A DNA stretch of 64,000 nt from assembly GCF_037026685.1 (NCBI RefSeq), contig NZ_JBANET010000013.1:62001-126000 (forward strand), given 5' to 3'. The translations under genes and the position numbers were made by a program. Position 1 is the stretch's first letter; the number at the start of each line of letters is the position of its first letter. Of the stretch, positions 42,840 to 52,390 are shown one piece after another. The stretch is from Orrella sp037026685 (GTDB lineage Bacteria; Pseudomonadota; Gammaproteobacteria; Burkholderiales; Burkholderiaceae_B). Below the pieces are notes generated by a model that did no database searches, had not been told where the DNA came from, and saw only the letters and a list, made by a program, of their open reading frames with translations.

Positions 42840-44173
42840 GCTGGGGTGTCTCCAAGGAATGCGCCGCGCGCGGCGAGCTGACGGCGCACGCTTTGCGCGT
42901 CGACGTCGTGTAGGGATGCGCCGGCCTGCAGGGCCAGGGCGGCGGCAATGCCTGCCGCCTCGCCCATCGCGAAGCACTGCGCGGTCACGCGCAGCGAGGC
43001 CTGGGCGGCATGGGTGGCCGAGGCGCAGCGTCCGGCCACCGACAGGTTGTCGAACTGCGCCATCAGCAGCGAGCGCAGGGGAATCTGGAAGTAGGCGCCC
43101 GGCTCCAGCCATATCCACTGCGTTGCCCGGCCCGCCGCGTGGTCTTCCATGGGCCAGGCGCAGCAGGCGATGGCGTCGTCAAAGCGCGCCGCTCCCAGCA
43201 CCTGCTCGCCGGTGAGCACGTGGCGCCCGACGATACGGCGGCTTTCGCGCACGCCCAGCACCGAGCCGGTGTCCAGGACGTAGGCCCGCGCGAAGCCGGG
43301 CACGTAGCGCCGGAAGGCCTGCAGGTAGTCGCGCACCTGGCGCCGGCCGGCGCGCTCGGCGCGCGACATGGCCGCCACGTCCAGCGGCGAGGGCGAGCGG
43401 CCGTCCACCGCCACCTTGGTGATGTTCAGGTGCGCCAGGCCGGGCCGCTCCGAGAATACGCCGCCGGCGGTGCGGGGCAGGTCCATGCCGTCCTCGACGG
43501 CCCGCTCCAGGCACTGGCGCAATTCGGGGCGCGTCAGGGCCTGCAAGGCATCGGTATCCACGTCGCCGAAGCGGGCCATGGCGGTGGGAAACTGCAGGTC
43601 CTCCAGGGCAATCTCGAACGGCCCGCCGGCGCGCGCCACCACGTCGGCGTCTCCCGAACAGTCGATGAACTGGCCGGCCCGCACCGCCATGCGGCCCTGC
43701 TTGGATTCGAACATGACCGCGTGCACGCGGCCGTGGGCATGCTGCACGTCCACCACCTGGCTGTGCAGCAGCACTTCGACCCCGGCCTGTTCGAGCAGCT
43801 CGTCGAGCACCAGCTTCATCGAGAACAGGTCGTAGGGCAGGGACGCCGTCTGCAGCCAGCGCACCGGCTCGTGCGCGCCGCCGATGGCGCGCAGCCGCTC
43901 GATGATCTCGCCGCACAGGCCGCCGACCACCTGGACCAGCCGCGCCGGGTCCACGGCATACAGGCCGCAGATGCTGCCCAGGCTGACCGTGGTCAGCGTG
44001 CCGCCCAGAAAGCCCGCCCGCTCGAGCAGGACCACGCGCGCGCCGCTGCGCGCGGCGGCCACGCCGGCCGCCACGCCCGCGGCGCCGCCGCCGATGACGC
44101 AGACGTCGGCCTCGCGGTAGACCGCGGTCCGGCGCGCGGGCTCCTCCAGATATTCGTTTGGTTTCGTAGTCAT
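42836..44173 (-). CDS. FAD-dependent oxidoreductase
   Basis: A 445-residue flavoprotein. The dinucleotide fold is VCVIGGGAAGVAAGVAAA with LLERAGFLGGT after it; a second flavin segment is FIDCSGDADVVARAG, and the C-terminal region is LSVAGRCASATHAAQASLR. The pattern fits the FAD-dependent oxidoreductase group often found beside sugar-acid genes; the substrate is not evident. First structural gene downstream of the LacI regulator. Confidence 0.85.
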   Translation of the reverse strand: MTTKPNEYLEEPARRTAVYREADVCVIGGGAAGVAAGVAAARSGARVVLLERAGFLGGTLTTVSLGSICGLYAVDPARLVQVVGGLCGEIIERLRAIGGAHEPVRWLQTASLPYDLFSMKLVLDELLEQAGVEVLLHSQVVDVQHAHGRVHAVMFESKQGRMAVRAGQFIDCSGDADVVARAGGPFEIALEDLQFPTAMARFGDVDTDALQALTRPELRQCLERAVEDGMDLPRTAGGVFSERPGLAHLNITKVAVDGRSPSPLDVAAMSRAERAGRRQVRDYLQAFRRYVPGFARAYVLDTGSVLGVRESRRIVGRHVLTGEQVLGAARFDDAIACCAWPMEDHAAGRATQWIWLEPGAYFQIPLRSLLMAQFDNLSVAGRCASATHAAQASLRVTAQCFAMGEAAGIAAALALQAGASLHDVDAQSVRRQLAARGAFLGDTPA

Positions 44174-44264
44174 TTATGAATGAACAAGAATGGAGCGAGA
44201 GCCGGCGCGTATTGCAAGCTCAAAGACCCGGTTATCCTGATTGCGGTAAAGAGAAAGATTGCAC

Positions 44265-44281
44265 AGTTATAACTACGTAGT
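44265..44281. promoter_or_regulatory. Overlapping palindromes, candidate LacI-family operator
   Basis: AGTTATAACT (44265-44274) and ACTACGTAGT (44272-44281) are perfect 10-bp palindromes sharing three bases. The second has the central CG step typical of LacI-family operators. They lie about 95 bp upstream of the FAD oxidoreductase start, in the 162-bp gap after the lacI-type gene. Confidence 0.5.
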
Positions 44282-44335
44282 CATTTTAGACCGATACGAT
44301 GGCGCGTCAACGGCCTGGGCCACGGGAAAATCCTG

Positions 44336-45337
44336 CTAGTTGGTGGTGCGGCGCAGCAGCAGCTCGTTGGGCAGCAGCCAGCGGCGCGGCGCCAGCGAGG
44401 GATCGGCGATGCGCGCCAGCAGCCGCTCGACCGCCGCCGCGCTCATTTCGGCAAGAGGCTGGCGTACCGTGCTCAGCGCGATGCAATCCCAGCGGGCCAT
44501 GGGAATATCGTCGTAGCCCACCAGCCACAGGTCTTCGGGCACGCGCCGGCCCAGCGCCCTGGCGCCGTCGAGCGCGCCGATGGCGATGATGTCGTTGGTG
44601 CAGAAGACGCTGTCGATGGCGGGATCCTCGGCCAGCAGGGCCTGGATGGCGCGGTGCCCGCTGTCGTAGCTGAAGGCGCCGAAAGCCAGCGGGCCCCGGG
44701 TGCAGGCCTGGGCCGCGCCCTGGCCGGCCAGCGCCGCCAGGAACCCTTCTTCGCGCTCGCGGATGGTGCTGGCCGGCGAGCGCGAGGACAGCAGCCCGAG
44801 CCTGCGCCGCCCGGCCGACAGGAAATAGCGGGCCACCGCGGCCCCGCCGGCCGCGTTGTCGCTGACCACGGTATCAAAAGCCTGGGTGCGCACGCTGCGG
44901 TTGATCAGGATCACGGGCTTGTCGGCGGCGATACGTTCGAGCTGCGGCAGGGTATCGTCCGTGGCCGTGGCGAAGATCACGCCGTCCACCGGGCTTTGGG
45001 CGATGCTGCGGGTGGTGGCCTCGTCCATGGGGCCGTCGAGCTCCCACACGGTGGCGCGCAGGCCTTGCTGCGACAGGCGGTCCACCAGCTGCTGCAGCAG
45101 CAGCGGGTAGAGCGGATTGGCCAGGTTCTCTACGACCACCGCGATGGTGCCGCTGCGGTTGGTCTTCATGAGCCGCGCCGCGGCGCTGGGCAGGTATTCG
45201 TGCTTGTCGATGACCGCCATCACCCGCTCGCGCGTGGCCGGCCGCACCGAGGGATGCTTGCGCAGCACGCGCGAGACGGTGCTTTGGGAAAGCCCGGCCA
45301 GTCTGGCGATGTCGTGGCTGGTCAGCCGTTTGCTCAT
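44336..45337 (-). CDS. LacI-family transcriptional regulator
   Basis: A 333-residue regulator. The helix-turn-helix and hinge are plain: LTSHDIARLAGLSQSTVSRV then PARRLMK-like PSAAARLMKTNRSGTIAVVV. The periplasmic-binding-like domain runs to residue 333. I take the Met at 45337 as start, since the 23 residues before it are not family-like. It directly precedes the FAD/dehydratase/Bug genes on the same strand and is their likely regulator. Confidence 0.92.
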   Translation of the reverse strand: MSKRLTSHDIARLAGLSQSTVSRVLRKHPSVRPATRERVMAVIDKHEYLPSAAARLMKTNRSGTIAVVVENLANPLYPLLLQQLVDRLSQQGLRATVWELDGPMDEATTRSIAQSPVDGVIFATATDDTLPQLERIAADKPVILINRSVRTQAFDTVVSDNAAGGAAVARYFLSAGRRRLGLLSSRSPASTIREREEGFLAALAGQGAAQACTRGPLAFGAFSYDSGHRAIQALLAEDPAIDSVFCTNDIIAIGALDGARALGRRVPEDLWLVGYDDIPMARWDCIALSTVRQPLAEMSAAAVERLLARIADPSLAPRRWLLPNELLLRRTTN

Positions 45338-45395
45338 GGAATGGGTAGCGGGGAAACGCCGGCGATGGCGCGTGCTGCATTCTACCCAGCATGCC

Positions 45396-45426
45396 GGCGC
45401 ACGCACGCAGGCGGCGTGCTTGCGCC
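45396..45426 (-). terminator. Long GC hairpin downstream of mrcA
   Basis: Two 13-nt arms (45396-45408 and 45414-45426) pair with one mismatch around a 5-nt loop, 10 nt after the mrcA stop. There is no T run, so termination efficiency is uncertain. Confidence 0.45.
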
Positions 45427-45435
45427 GCGGTCCGG

Positions 45436-47883
45436 CTAGTGCGGCACCAGGTTCCCGTTCCAGGGATTGTTGTTGAGCTCCTGCTCGAGCGGCACGTCGT
45501 TCGAGCCGCCGATGAGATTGCTCAGGAACTCGCCCAGCGAATCGGGCTCGGGCAGCCCGACCCGCGCCACGGCCTGGCCGGGCGGGAACTCGGAAAAGTA
45601 CAGGTCGCCGCCCTCGGTGATCAGCCCGTCGGGACGGTTGCGCGGCTGCTCGGGCACGCCGGCCAGCGCGGAGCGCATGTAGTCCACCCAGATGGGCATG
45701 GCCGCGCCCCCGCCGGTCTCGCGCGAGCCCAGCGAGCGGGGCTGGTCGTGGCCGAGCCAGGCGATGCCCACCAGCGCCGGCGTGTAGCCGGCGAACCAGG
45801 CGTCCACCGACTCGTTGGTGGTGCCGGTCTTGCCGGCGATGTCGCCGCGCTTGAGCAGCGCGCGGGCGCGCGCGGCCGTGCCGGAGGTGGCCACCCCGCG
45901 CAGCATGTCGTCCATGACGTAGGCGGTGCGCGGGTCGATGGCGCGCGCGGCGGCGTCGCCCGCCACGGTGGGGCGTGATTGCATGATGACCTTGCCGGTG
46001 CTGTCGGTGACCCGGTCGATCAGGTAGGGCGTGATGCGGTAGCCGCCGTTGGCGAACACCGAATAGGCGCCGGCCAGCTGCAGCGGCGTGACCGAACCGG
46101 CGCCCAGCGCCATCGGCAGCACCGGCGGCTGGCGCGACTTGTCGAAGCCGAAGCGGGTGACGTAGTCCTGCGCGTACTGCGGCGTGATGGCCTGCAGGAT
46201 GCGGATCGAGACCATGTTCTTGGACTTGTACAGCGCCTGGCGCATGGTCAGCATGGGCTCGTAGGTGCCGCCGTAGTTCTTGGGCGCCCAGGCGCGCGAG
46301 CCGGTCTGCTCGGCGGTCTGCTGGAAGGGCATGTCCGAGATCTGCGTGGCCGGCGTCAGGCCGCGCTCGAGGGCGGCGGCGTAGATGAACGGCTTGAAGC
46401 TCGAACCGGGCTGGCGCCAGGCCTGCGTGACGCGGTTGAAATTGCCGCGGTTGAAGTCAAAGCCCCCCACCATGGCGCGGATGGCGCCGTCCTGCGGCGA
46501 GACCGACACGAACGCGGCCTGCACCGAAGGCATGTTCAGCACTTCCCAGGTCTCGCCGTTCTTGTGCAGATAGACCACCGAGCCGCGGCGCAGGCGCGCC
46601 TCGGGCTTGGCCTTGTCGTTGAGCGCGCGCGCGACGATGGCGATGGCCTTCTTGTCGTTGATGGTGAAGATCTCGCTGGAGCTGCGCGCCACCTTGATCT
46701 CGGTGGGGCTGGCCGAGAGCACCACGCCGGTCAGCAGGTCGCCGCTGTCGGGGTACTTCTCGAACACCGCATCGAGGAAATCGTCGAAGCGGGCCTGGTC
46801 GTTCTCGATGCCGGCCGGCAGGTCCAGCTGCTCTTCGGGGCCGGGATAGGGGGCGCGGCGCGTGTAGTCCAGCACGCCGTTGCGCAGCGCCCGGTAGGCG
46901 GCCTCCTGGTCCTTGGAGGAGACCGTGGTGTAGATGTTCAACCCCCGCGAATAGACGTTGTCCTGGTAGACGCCGTAGAGCAGCTGGCGCGCCAGCTCGG
47001 CGACGTATTCGCCGTGGATGGCGTAGCCGCCGGTGGGCGCGCCCTGCTCGCGCGAGCGCAGCACGATGGGCTCGGCCATGGCCTGCTTGTATTCTTCCTC
47101 GGTCAGGTAGCCCAGCGACAGCATGCGGCCCAGCACGTAATGCTGGCGCAGCGTGGCGCGCGGCATGTTGGCGATGGGATTGAAGCGCGAGGGCGCCTTG
47201 GGCACGCCGGCCAGCATGGCGGCCTCGGCCACCGAGATCTCCGACAGCGGCTTGCCGAAATAGCGGCGCGAGGCCGCGGCAAAGCCGTAGGCGCGGTGGC
47301 CCAGGTAGATCTGGTTCATGTACAGCTCGAGGATCTGGTCCTTGCTCAGCTGCGATTCGATCTTGAAGGTGAGCAGCAGTTCGTAGAACTTGCGCGAATA
47401 GGTCTTTTCGGAGGAAAGATAGAAGTTGCGCGCCACCTGCATGGTGATGGTGCTGGCGCCCTGGCTCTTGGACATGCTCATCAGGTTGGCCAGGCCGGCC
47501 CGCACCACGCCCATCCAGTCGATGCCGCCGTGCTGGTAGAAGCGGTCGTCCTCGGCCGCCAGCACCGCCGATTTCATCACGTCGGGGATCTCGTTAAAGC
47601 GCAGCACGTTGCGGCGCTCTTCGCCGAATTCGCCGATGAGCACGTTGTCCGAGGTATAGACGCGCAGGGGCACCCGCGGCCGGTAGTCGGTCATGGCGTT
47701 CAGGTCGGGCAGGTTCGGCCAGGCAAGCGCCAGCGCCATGCCCACCAGCAGCACGCCGCACAGGCCCAGGCCCGCCAAGAGGATGCTGGTCTTGATCAGG
47801 AAACGGCCCAGGCGCGAGCCCGTGGCCGGGGCCGGCTGCTCGCCCGAGGCGCGCCGGGAACGGGAGGAGGGGGATTTGCTCAT
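45436..47883 (-). CDS. mrcA: Penicillin-binding protein 1A
   Basis: A bifunctional class A PBP of 815 residues. One membrane anchor lies at about residues 30-50; the GT51 glycosyltransferase has EDDRFYQHGGIDWMGVVRA and RKFYELLLTFKIESQLSKDQ; the transpeptidase has the SxxK serine in PGSSFKPFIYAAAL and the KTGTT box. It polymerises and crosslinks peptidoglycan. The Met at 47883 is chosen because the 33 upstream residues do not resemble the family. It is divergent from aroK, the common betaproteobacterial order, here without pil genes between them. Confidence 0.95.
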   Translation of the reverse strand: MSKSPSSRSRRASGEQPAPATGSRLGRFLIKTSILLAGLGLCGVLLVGMALALAWPNLPDLNAMTDYRPRVPLRVYTSDNVLIGEFGEERRNVLRFNEIPDVMKSAVLAAEDDRFYQHGGIDWMGVVRAGLANLMSMSKSQGASTITMQVARNFYLSSEKTYSRKFYELLLTFKIESQLSKDQILELYMNQIYLGHRAYGFAAASRRYFGKPLSEISVAEAAMLAGVPKAPSRFNPIANMPRATLRQHYVLGRMLSLGYLTEEEYKQAMAEPIVLRSREQGAPTGGYAIHGEYVAELARQLLYGVYQDNVYSRGLNIYTTVSSKDQEAAYRALRNGVLDYTRRAPYPGPEEQLDLPAGIENDQARFDDFLDAVFEKYPDSGDLLTGVVLSASPTEIKVARSSSEIFTINDKKAIAIVARALNDKAKPEARLRRGSVVYLHKNGETWEVLNMPSVQAAFVSVSPQDGAIRAMVGGFDFNRGNFNRVTQAWRQPGSSFKPFIYAAALERGLTPATQISDMPFQQTAEQTGSRAWAPKNYGGTYEPMLTMRQALYKSKNMVSIRILQAITPQYAQDYVTRFGFDKSRQPPVLPMALGAGSVTPLQLAGAYSVFANGGYRITPYLIDRVTDSTGKVIMQSRPTVAGDAAARAIDPRTAYVMDDMLRGVATSGTAARARALLKRGDIAGKTGTTNESVDAWFAGYTPALVGIAWLGHDQPRSLGSRETGGGAAMPIWVDYMRSALAGVPEQPRNRPDGLITEGGDLYFSEFPPGQAVARVGLPEPDSLGEFLSNLIGGSNDVPLEQELNNNPWNGNLVPH

Positions 47884-47997
47884 CGGCAGCGATTTTAAAG
47901 GTACGGGCCTATAGACATGCGGCCGGCCGCCAAGTTTCTGTAACCGAATCGTGCAGTGTAGCGCCCCGGCAACTGCCCGCAATGGGATAATGCCGAA

Positions 47998-48600
47998 ATG
48001 AACGCGAATTCCAGCTTTTCATCGCAGGGCGGACCGGCCCTGGCGTCCGCATGCGCCCCGCGCGGCCTGCTGGGGCACGACACGCCGGTGTTCCTGGTGG
48101 GCATGATGGGCGCGGGCAAGACCACCATCGGGCGGGGCCTGGCCCGGGTGCTGTGCCGCGATTTCCTCGACCTGGACCACGAGCTGGAGGCCCGTTGCGG
48201 AGTGCGGGTGCCTACTATCTTCGAAATCGAGGGCGAGGCCGGCTTTCGCCGGCGCGAGTCGGCGGCGCTGCTGTACTGCGCCCAGCGGCGCAACATCGTC
48301 ATGGCCACGGGCGGGGGCGCCGTGCTGGCCCCGGAGAACCGCGCGGCGCTCAAGGCCCACGGCATCGTCATCTACCTGCGCGCCAGCGTGGACGAGCTGT
48401 TTCGCCGCACCGCGCGCGACCGCAACCGCCCGCTGCTGGCCACGGCCGACCCGCGCGGCACGCTGCGCGCCCTGCTGACCGCGCGCGAGCCGCTTTACCA
48501 GGAAGTGGCCGACATCACCGTGGAGACCGGCAGCATGCCCGTGAACACCGTGGTCAAGGCCATCGTTCCCTTGCTGCAATCCTGCGAGAAACAGACATGA
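47998..48600 (+). CDS. aroK: Shikimate kinase
   Basis: A 200-residue kinase that phosphorylates shikimate in aromatic synthesis. The P-loop is GMMGAGKTT, the substrate-binding Asp lies in DLDHELEARCG, and the Walker B-like region is MATGGGAVL. The N terminus is about 25 residues longer than in E. coli AroK. It overlaps aroB by 4 nt. Confidence 0.95.
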   Translation: MNANSSFSSQGGPALASACAPRGLLGHDTPVFLVGMMGAGKTTIGRGLARVLCRDFLDLDHELEARCGVRVPTIFEIEGEAGFRRRESAALLYCAQRRNIVMATGGGAVLAPENRAALKAHGIVIYLRASVDELFRRTARDRNRPLLATADPRGTLRALLTAREPLYQEVADITVETGSMPVNTVVKAIVPLLQSCEKQT

Positions 48601-49691
48601 CCGTCGTCGACGTCGATACGCCCGGAGGGCGCTACCCCATCCGCATCGCGCCCGGCCGGCTGGACCGCCTGGCCGAATCCATCCCGGCCAACGCCACCGC
48701 CGTGGGCCTGGTCACCAATCCCACGGTGGCCGCCTTGTACGGGCAGCGGGCCGAGGCCGCGCTGCAGGCGCACGGGCGGCGCGTGGTGCGCATCGAGCTG
48801 CCCGACGGCGAGGCGCACAAGGACTGGCAGACCCTGAACCGGATCTTCGATGCGCTGCTGGCCCAGCGCTTTGACCGCAAGAGCGTGCTGGTGGCGCTGG
48901 GCGGCGGGGTCATCGGCGACATGTGCGGCTTTGCCGCGGCCACCTACATGCGCGGCATCCGTTTCGTGCAGGTGCCCACCACGCTGCTGGCGCAGGTCGA
49001 TTCCTCGGTGGGCGGCAAGACCGGCATCAACCACCCGCTGGGCAAGAACATGGTGGGGGCCTTCCACCAGCCGGTGGCCGTGGAGATCGACACCGACGTG
49101 CTGCGCACCCTGCCCGCGCGCGAGATCTCGGCCGGCCTGGCCGAGGTGATCAAGTACGGGCTCATCCTGGACGCGGACTTCTTCGCCTGGTGCGAGGCCA
49201 ACGCCGCCGCGCTGCGCGCGCTCGATCCGCAGGCCCTGCGCTACGCCATCGGCCGTTCCTGCGAGCTCAAGGCCCACGTGGTGTCGCAGGACGAGCGCGA
49301 GGCCGGGCTGCGCGCCGTGCTCAACCTGGGCCACACCTTCGGCCACGCGATCGAGGCCGGCCTGGGCTACGGGCAGTGGCTGCACGGCGAAGCGGTGGGC
49401 TGCGGCATGGTGCAGGCCGCCGAACTGTCGGCCGACGTGGCCGGCCTGCCGCGCAGCGAGGTCGAACGGGTGCGCGCGCTGGTGCGCGCCATCGGCTGCC
49501 CCACCGTCTCGCCGGACCTGGGCGCCGATCGATGCCTGGCGCTGATGCGGGTGGACAAGAAGGCCGAGGGGGGCGAGATCCGCTTCGTGCTGCTGCCCGA
49601 AATCGGCCGCGCCGTGACCGCGCCGGCGCCCGAGCCGGCGGTGCGGGCAGTGCTGGCCCGCACCACCGAGCCGGCGGCGGCCTCGGCCTGA
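48597..49691 (+). CDS. aroB: 3-dehydroquinate synthase
   Basis: A 364-residue NAD-dependent metalloenzyme of the shikimate pathway. Seen are LVALGGGVIGDMCGFAA, VPTTLLAQVDSSVGGKTGIN, and metal ligands in LAEVIKYGLI and NLGHTFGHAIE. The ATG overlaps the aroK stop (ATGA). Confidence 0.97.
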   Translation: MTVVDVDTPGGRYPIRIAPGRLDRLAESIPANATAVGLVTNPTVAALYGQRAEAALQAHGRRVVRIELPDGEAHKDWQTLNRIFDALLAQRFDRKSVLVALGGGVIGDMCGFAAATYMRGIRFVQVPTTLLAQVDSSVGGKTGINHPLGKNMVGAFHQPVAVEIDTDVLRTLPAREISAGLAEVIKYGLILDADFFAWCEANAAALRALDPQALRYAIGRSCELKAHVVSQDEREAGLRAVLNLGHTFGHAIEAGLGYGQWLHGEAVGCGMVQAAELSADVAGLPRSEVERVRALVRAIGCPTVSPDLGADRCLALMRVDKKAEGGEIRFVLLPEIGRAVTAPAPEPAVRAVLARTTEPAAASA

Positions 49692-49738
49692 ATGGTCCTG
49701 CCGCCCGCGCCATGCCCCGACCCGGACCAGGAATCACC

Positions 49739-50911
49739 ATGACCGCGACGCGCAGCCCCCTACGCACCCCTTCTTCCGCCACGGGCCTGGCTCCCTATGC
49801 CTGCGACCCGGCCCGCACGCGCGGCCGGCGCCATGCCGAGCCGGCGCCGGCCAACCGCAGCGAGTTCCAGCGCGACCGCGACCGCATCGTGCATGCCAAC
49901 GCGTTTCGCCGGCTCGAATACAAGACCCAGGTTTTCATCAACCACGAAGGCGACCTGTTCCGCACGCGCCTGACGCACAGCCTGGAGGTCGCGCAGATCG
50001 CCCGCACGCTGGCGCGCAGCCTGCGTCTTAACGAGGACCTGATCGAGGCCATCGCGCTGGCGCACGACCTGGGCCACACTCCCTTCGGCCATGCCGGCCA
50101 GGACGAGCTGAACGCCTGCATGCGCGAGCGCGCGCCGCAGGCCGGCGGCTTCGAGCACAACCTGCAGAGCCTGCGGGTGGTGGACGAGCTGGAAGAGCGC
50201 TATGCCGCCTTCAATGGCCTGAACCTGTGCTTCGAGACCCGCGAGGGCATCCTCAAGCACTGTTCGGCCGCGCACGCGCGCCAGCTGGGCGAGGTGGGGC
50301 GGCGTTTCCTGGAGCGCACCCGGCCCTCGCTGGAGGCCCAGCTGGCGAACCTGGCCGACGAGATCGCCTACAACAACCACGACATCGACGACGGCCTGCG
50401 CTCGGGGCTGCTGACGGTGCAGGACCTGCGCGAGGTCGAGCTGTTCGCCGTGCACCATGACGCGGTGCTGCGCGAGTATCCGGGGCTGGCGCCGCGGCGC
50501 ACCACGTCCGAGACCATCCGGCGCATGATCAACACGCTGATCACCGACCTGACCGCCACCACCGCCGCGCGCATCGCCGAGCACGATCCGCGCAGCGTGG
50601 ACGAGGTGCGCCAGGCCCCTGCTCTGGCGGGCTTTTCCGAGCCGGTGCGGCGCCAGGCCGAGGCGCTCAAGCGTTTCCTGTTCGAGCGGCTGTACCGCCA
50701 TTACAAAGTGATGCGCATGACGAACAAGGCCAGGCGTATCGTTCGGGAGTTGTTCTCGGCGTTCCAGGACGAGCCCAGGCTGCTGCCGCCCGACTACCGG
50801 CGGATGGGGCATACCGAACAGGCCCGCGCCATCGCCGACTACATCGCCGGCATGACCGACCGCTACGCCATCCGCGAGCACAAGCGGATCTTCGACATGG
50901 AAGAGCCCTAG
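49739..50911 (+). CDS. dgt: Deoxyguanosinetriphosphate triphosphohydrolase-like protein
   Basis: A 390-residue HD-domain dNTP triphosphohydrolase. The HD signature appears as FRTRLTHSLEVAQIARTL and ALAHDLGHTPFGHAG, with LADEIAYNNHDIDDGL near the third metal ligand. The start at 49739 has CAGGA upstream. aroK-aroB-dgt is a conserved betaproteobacterial order. Confidence 0.93.
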   Translation: MTATRSPLRTPSSATGLAPYACDPARTRGRRHAEPAPANRSEFQRDRDRIVHANAFRRLEYKTQVFINHEGDLFRTRLTHSLEVAQIARTLARSLRLNEDLIEAIALAHDLGHTPFGHAGQDELNACMRERAPQAGGFEHNLQSLRVVDELEERYAAFNGLNLCFETREGILKHCSAAHARQLGEVGRRFLERTRPSLEAQLANLADEIAYNNHDIDDGLRSGLLTVQDLREVELFAVHHDAVLREYPGLAPRRTTSETIRRMINTLITDLTATTAARIAEHDPRSVDEVRQAPALAGFSEPVRRQAEALKRFLFERLYRHYKVMRMTNKARRIVRELFSAFQDEPRLLPPDYRRMGHTEQARAIADYIAGMTDRYAIREHKRIFDMEEP

Positions 50912-50954
50912 GCGATCGGGTGCCGGCGCCACGTCCTTGCCTTAAGGAGACCGC

Positions 50955-51617
50955 ATGCCGCACATCCGATCCGCATCCGCCGCGCGCCGCCTGGTCCGGG
51001 CAGGCGCGCTGCTGGCCCTGGCCGGCGCGCCAGGCCTTGCCGCGCTGGCCCAGACCGGCCAGCCGCTGCCGCCCGGCCCCACCGGCACCCCCATGACGGT
51101 GCACGGCAACATCGAAGGCCCCAGCCGGCTGGCGATCGTGCAGGTCTGCGAGCCGGCGGGCAACTGCCAATTGTCCTTCGTCGATACGCTCAAGCAGGAC
51201 GACATCGCCGAGCTGGTACGCAGCTACCGCGGCCAGGGCCGGCCCGGCACCGATCCCTCGGTGACGGTGCTGGCCCTGTGCGCCGGCAACTGGGTGGCCG
51301 CGGTGCAGGCCCGGGCCGAGCCGCAGCCCGCCCAGGGCATGGTGTGCGGCTATCCCACCGAACTGGACGCGCTGCGCCAGGCCTTCGCCGCCTGCGACCA
51401 GCAGCTCGGCCGCCCGTGCGCGGCCGAGCCGCAGACGCAGGTGAGCTGGGGCAAATGGGATGGACGCCACCTGCCGGGGCGCGACCAGGCGCCGGGCAAG
51501 CTGTACACGGTATGGGACCAGGACGGCGCCAAGGTCTGCACGCTGCAGGCCGGCCAGCCCGTCAGCTGCAATGCGCAGGCGGCCGACGTGCTGCGGCGGG
51601 CGGGGCTGGTGCGATAA
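50955..51617 (+). CDS. Putative exported Cys-containing protein, function unknown
   Basis: I do not recognise a family. The 220-residue product begins with a signal-peptide-like stretch (RRLVRAGALLALAGAPGLAA, cleavage possibly after ALA near 32), then a Pro/Gly linker and a mixed domain. It has seven cysteines in the mature part (VCEPAGNCQL, LCAGNW, VCGYP, ACDQQLGRPC, VCTLQ), consistent with disulfides in the periplasm, plus one more in GQPVSCNAQ. AAGGAG precedes the ATG. It stands alone after dgt and converges with the GST gene. Confidence 0.7.
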   Translation: MPHIRSASAARRLVRAGALLALAGAPGLAALAQTGQPLPPGPTGTPMTVHGNIEGPSRLAIVQVCEPAGNCQLSFVDTLKQDDIAELVRSYRGQGRPGTDPSVTVLALCAGNWVAAVQARAEPQPAQGMVCGYPTELDALRQAFAACDQQLGRPCAAEPQTQVSWGKWDGRHLPGRDQAPGKLYTVWDQDGAKVCTLQAGQPVSCNAQAADVLRRAGLVR

Positions 51618-51647
51618 GGGCGCAAAGGCAGGGGCTGCTTTGCGGCC

Positions 51648-52310
51648 CTATCGATGCGTACGGTAGGGTTCGTCTTCGGGCACGAACACGCCTTCGGCGC
51701 GGGCCTCCCGGCACCATTGCTCGAAAGCCGGCAGCGCGGCCACCGCGTCCATGTAGTCGCGCACCGCGCCGGCCGCGGCCACCCCGTAGGTGATGAAACG
51801 GCTGACCACCGGCGCGTAGAAGGCGTCGGCGATGGAAAAGCGCCCGAACAGGAAGGGTCCGCCCTGGCCGAACTCGGCACGCGTGTCGTGCCAGGTGGCC
51901 TGGATGCGGCTGATGTCCTGGCGCGCCTCTTCGCCGATGGCGATGCCGGGCAGCTGGGCTTCGATGTTCATGGGCAGCTCGCGGCGCAGGTGCCCGAAGC
52001 CGCCATGCATCTGCGCGGCCAGCGAGCGCGCCCGGGCGCGGGCGCGCAGGTCGGCGGGCCACAGCTGCGCGGCGGGATGGCGTTCGGCCACGTATTCGCA
52101 GATGGCCAGCGAATCCCACACCGCGAACTTGCCGTCCAGCAGCACCGGGACCAGGCCGGCCGGGCTGACGCTGCTGACCTCTTTCTGGAAGGAAGGGGTG
52201 AACAGGCCGAGCTTGCGCTCCTGGAAGGCGATGCCCGCGGTGCGCAGGGCAAGCCACGGGCGCATGGACCAGGACGAGTAGTTCTTGTTGGCGATGATCA
52301 GGGTGTACAT
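51648..52310 (-). CDS. Glutathione S-transferase family protein
   Basis: A 220-residue soluble GST. The N-terminal thioredoxin fold includes IANKNYSSWSMRPWLALR (candidate catalytic Ser/Tyr) and the cis-Pro SPAGLVPVL with DSLAICEYVAE; the helical C-terminal domain follows with FSIADAFYAPVV. The substrate cannot be predicted. Confidence 0.9.
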   Translation of the reverse strand: MYTLIIANKNYSSWSMRPWLALRTAGIAFQERKLGLFTPSFQKEVSSVSPAGLVPVLLDGKFAVWDSLAICEYVAERHPAAQLWPADLRARARARSLAAQMHGGFGHLRRELPMNIEAQLPGIAIGEEARQDISRIQATWHDTRAEFGQGGPFLFGRFSIADAFYAPVVSRFITYGVAAAGAVRDYMDAVAALPAFEQWCREARAEGVFVPEDEPYRTHR

Positions 52311-52390
52311 GGCGGCCTCGCCGGCGCGGCGCGCGCCGCCCTATTGCGGCGCAGCAAGACCCCATTTATAGCACCGCGGCCGGCGCGTCT

